DNA from: an uncultured Lachnospiraceae bacterium
GTDB lineage: Bacteria; Bacillota; Clostridia; Lachnospirales; Lachnospiraceae
Assembly (NCBI GenBank): GCA_946566415.1
Contig: CAMNWW010000102.1
Location: 1 to 7,492, forward strand
DNA length: 7,492 bases
Direction of reading: 5' to 3'
Shown here piece after piece: positions 6,627-7,492 of the stretch. The notes beneath the pieces were generated by a model. That model made no database searches. It was not told where the DNA came from and worked only from the letters and a program-made list of their open reading frames with translations. The number at the start of each line of letters is the position of its first letter. Position 1 is the first letter of the stretch. A program made the translations under genes and the position numbers.

Positions 6627-7424
6627 ATGAGTATAACAGGAATTTTAATGGCTGCTGCCATTGTGGGCGGCACTGGTCTGTTCATCGGTGTTTTTCTCGG
6701 AGCGGCAGGCAAGAAATTTGCGGTAGAGGTTGATGAGAAAGAGGAAGCGATCCTTGGCGTCCTTCCGGGAAATAACTGCGGCGGCTGCGGTTATGCGGGC
6801 TGTTCCGGGCTTGCGGCGGCGATCGCCAAAGGAGAGGCCCCGGTAGGCCAGTGCCCGGTTGGCGGCTCCCCGGTGGCGGAGAAGATCGCAGCGATCATGG
6901 GCCAGGAAGCAGGCGAGACGGTTCATAAAGTAGCCTTTGTAAAATGTGCCGGAATCTGTGAAAATTCAAAAGAGAAGTATGAGTATTCCGGCATTCAGGA
7001 CTGCACGATCGTGAATATGATGCAGAATAATGGTCCGAAAGCATGTACTTACGGGTGCCTTGGATATGGAAACTGTGTGAAAGCGTGCCCGTTCGATGCG
7101 ATCCATGTGGCAGACGGAATTGCGGTAGTGGATAAAGAGGCTTGTAAGGCGTGCGGTAAATGTATCGAGGCCTGCCCGAGAAAGCTGATCGAGCTGATTC
7201 CATATGAACAGGAATATATGGTACAGTGCAGCTCGAAAGACAAGGGAAAAGATGTGATGACGGTATGCTCCGGAGGTTGTATCGGATGCCGGCTGTGTGA
7301 AAAGGCCTGTGAGAGCGGGGCGGTCACGATTACGGACAATCTGGCACATATTGATCCGGAAAAATGTACGGGGTGCGGAAAATGCGCGGAAAAATGCCCG
7401 AAGAAGATCATACGTATACGTTAA
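6627..7424 (+). CDS. rnfB: Rnf complex subunit RnfB (multi-cluster ferredoxin-type subunit)
   Basis: RnfB is the cytoplasm-facing, membrane-anchored subunit thought to accept electrons from reduced ferredoxin. The 265-residue protein has one N-terminal membrane helix (~4-26), then the RnfB Fe-S domain with C51-x2-C54-x4-C59 and C76 (CGGCGYAGC...QCP). Next is a Cys-containing linker (C107, C111, C126), a first ferredoxin-like pair (C140, C144, C150, C154 and C173, C176, C179, C183) and a second one (C214, C218, C221, C224, C228 and C247, C250, C253, C257). With C201 this makes 25 cysteines, enough for about six [4Fe-4S] clusters, as in other clostridial RnfB proteins and more than the proteobacterial form. 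The ATG at 6627 has AAGGAGG (6612-6618) 8 nt upstream. The gene is complete, with TAA at 7422-7424, and is the last rnf gene. Its terminator is not visible because genomic sequence ends 48 nt later. Confidence 0.96.
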   Translation: MSITGILMAAAIVGGTGLFIGVFLGAAGKKFAVEVDEKEEAILGVLPGNNCGGCGYAGCSGLAAAIAKGEAPVGQCPVGGSPVAEKIAAIMGQEAGETVHKVAFVKCAGICENSKEKYEYSGIQDCTIVNMMQNNGPKACTYGCLGYGNCVKACPFDAIHVADGIAVVDKEACKACGKCIEACPRKLIELIPYEQEYMVQCSSKDKGKDVMTVCSGGCIGCRLCEKACESGAVTITDNLAHIDPEKCTGCGKCAEKCPKKIIRIR

Positions 7425-7472
7425 GGGAGCTTCTGCGGAGGGATTTAAAGAATCTGCGGATTCCGGCTCTTT

Positions 7473-7492
7473 AGATCGGAAGAGCACACGTC
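7473..7492 (+). other. Illumina TruSeq adapter read-through (not genomic)
   Basis: The last 20 bases, AGATCGGAAGAGCACACGTC, are identical to the start of the standard Illumina TruSeq read-1 3' adapter. Genomic sequence therefore ends at 7472, and open frames that run into this stretch on the minus strand are artefacts. Confidence 0.97.

Noticed and set aside
7427..7470. Possible rnf operon terminator (GAGC...GCTC with inner GAATC-TGCG-GATTC, and a TCTGCGGA direct repeat at 7432-7439 and 7453-7460)
   Set aside because: The pairings are only 4-5 bp and compete with each other, and the bases that would form the T-tract are cut off by the adapter, so a terminator cannot be judged.
1..7472. A novel defence, mobile or biosynthetic system
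   Set aside because: Every long frame on the + strand belongs to a well-known family with intact key residues, and gene order is canonical. There are no transposase, integrase, phage, CRISPR-repeat or tRNA signals on either strand.
6966..7487. 173-codon minus-strand open frame at the contig end
   Set aside because: It lies antisense to rnfB and its proposed start codon falls within the sequencing adapter.

Overview
The window is a contig fragment from a Gram-positive anaerobe, most likely a clostridium of the Lachnospiraceae type. The reasons are a complete ferredoxin:NAD+ oxidoreductase (Rnf) operon in the clostridial order rnfC-D-G-E-A-B, a short four-domain S1 protein directly behind ispH (a pairing typical of Clostridia, fused in some), strong AGGAGG-type ribosome binding sites before most genes, and moderate GC content. 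All recognisable genes are on the + strand. I cannot name the species.

Layout. Bases 1-134 hold the last ~40 codons of an NlpC/P60 cell-wall peptidase, interrupted by an in-frame TAG almost at the contig edge. Bases 135-263 are a spacer with a long inverted repeat (193-240) ending just before the ispH ribosome binding site. ispH (264-1118) makes the Fe-S enzyme of the last step of the MEP isoprenoid pathway. It overlaps by 20 nt, in another frame, a gene for a 360-residue S1-domain protein (1099-2181). A strong hairpin terminator (2217-2250) closes that unit. Bases 2251-2415 carry no convincing gene but do contain a probable promoter for the rnf operon.

The rnf operon fills 2416-7424 with six tightly packed, intact genes. 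RnfB (several Fe-S clusters) receives electrons from reduced ferredoxin. RnfA and RnfE form the membrane core with an intramembrane Fe-S centre. RnfG and RnfD carry covalent FMN on the outer side. RnfC passes electrons to NAD+. The exergonic transfer pumps Na+ or H+ out of the cell. Both flavinylation sites, the core cysteines and the cluster cysteines are all present, so the complex should be functional; the flavin transferase ApbE is not in this window.

The last 20 bases (7473-7492) are Illumina TruSeq adapter sequence, not genome. I found no undescribed system here. The points most worth a second look are the adapter, the stop codon in the first gene, the cysteine-rich tail of RnfE, the inverted repeat before ispH and the overlapping ispH/S1 pair.
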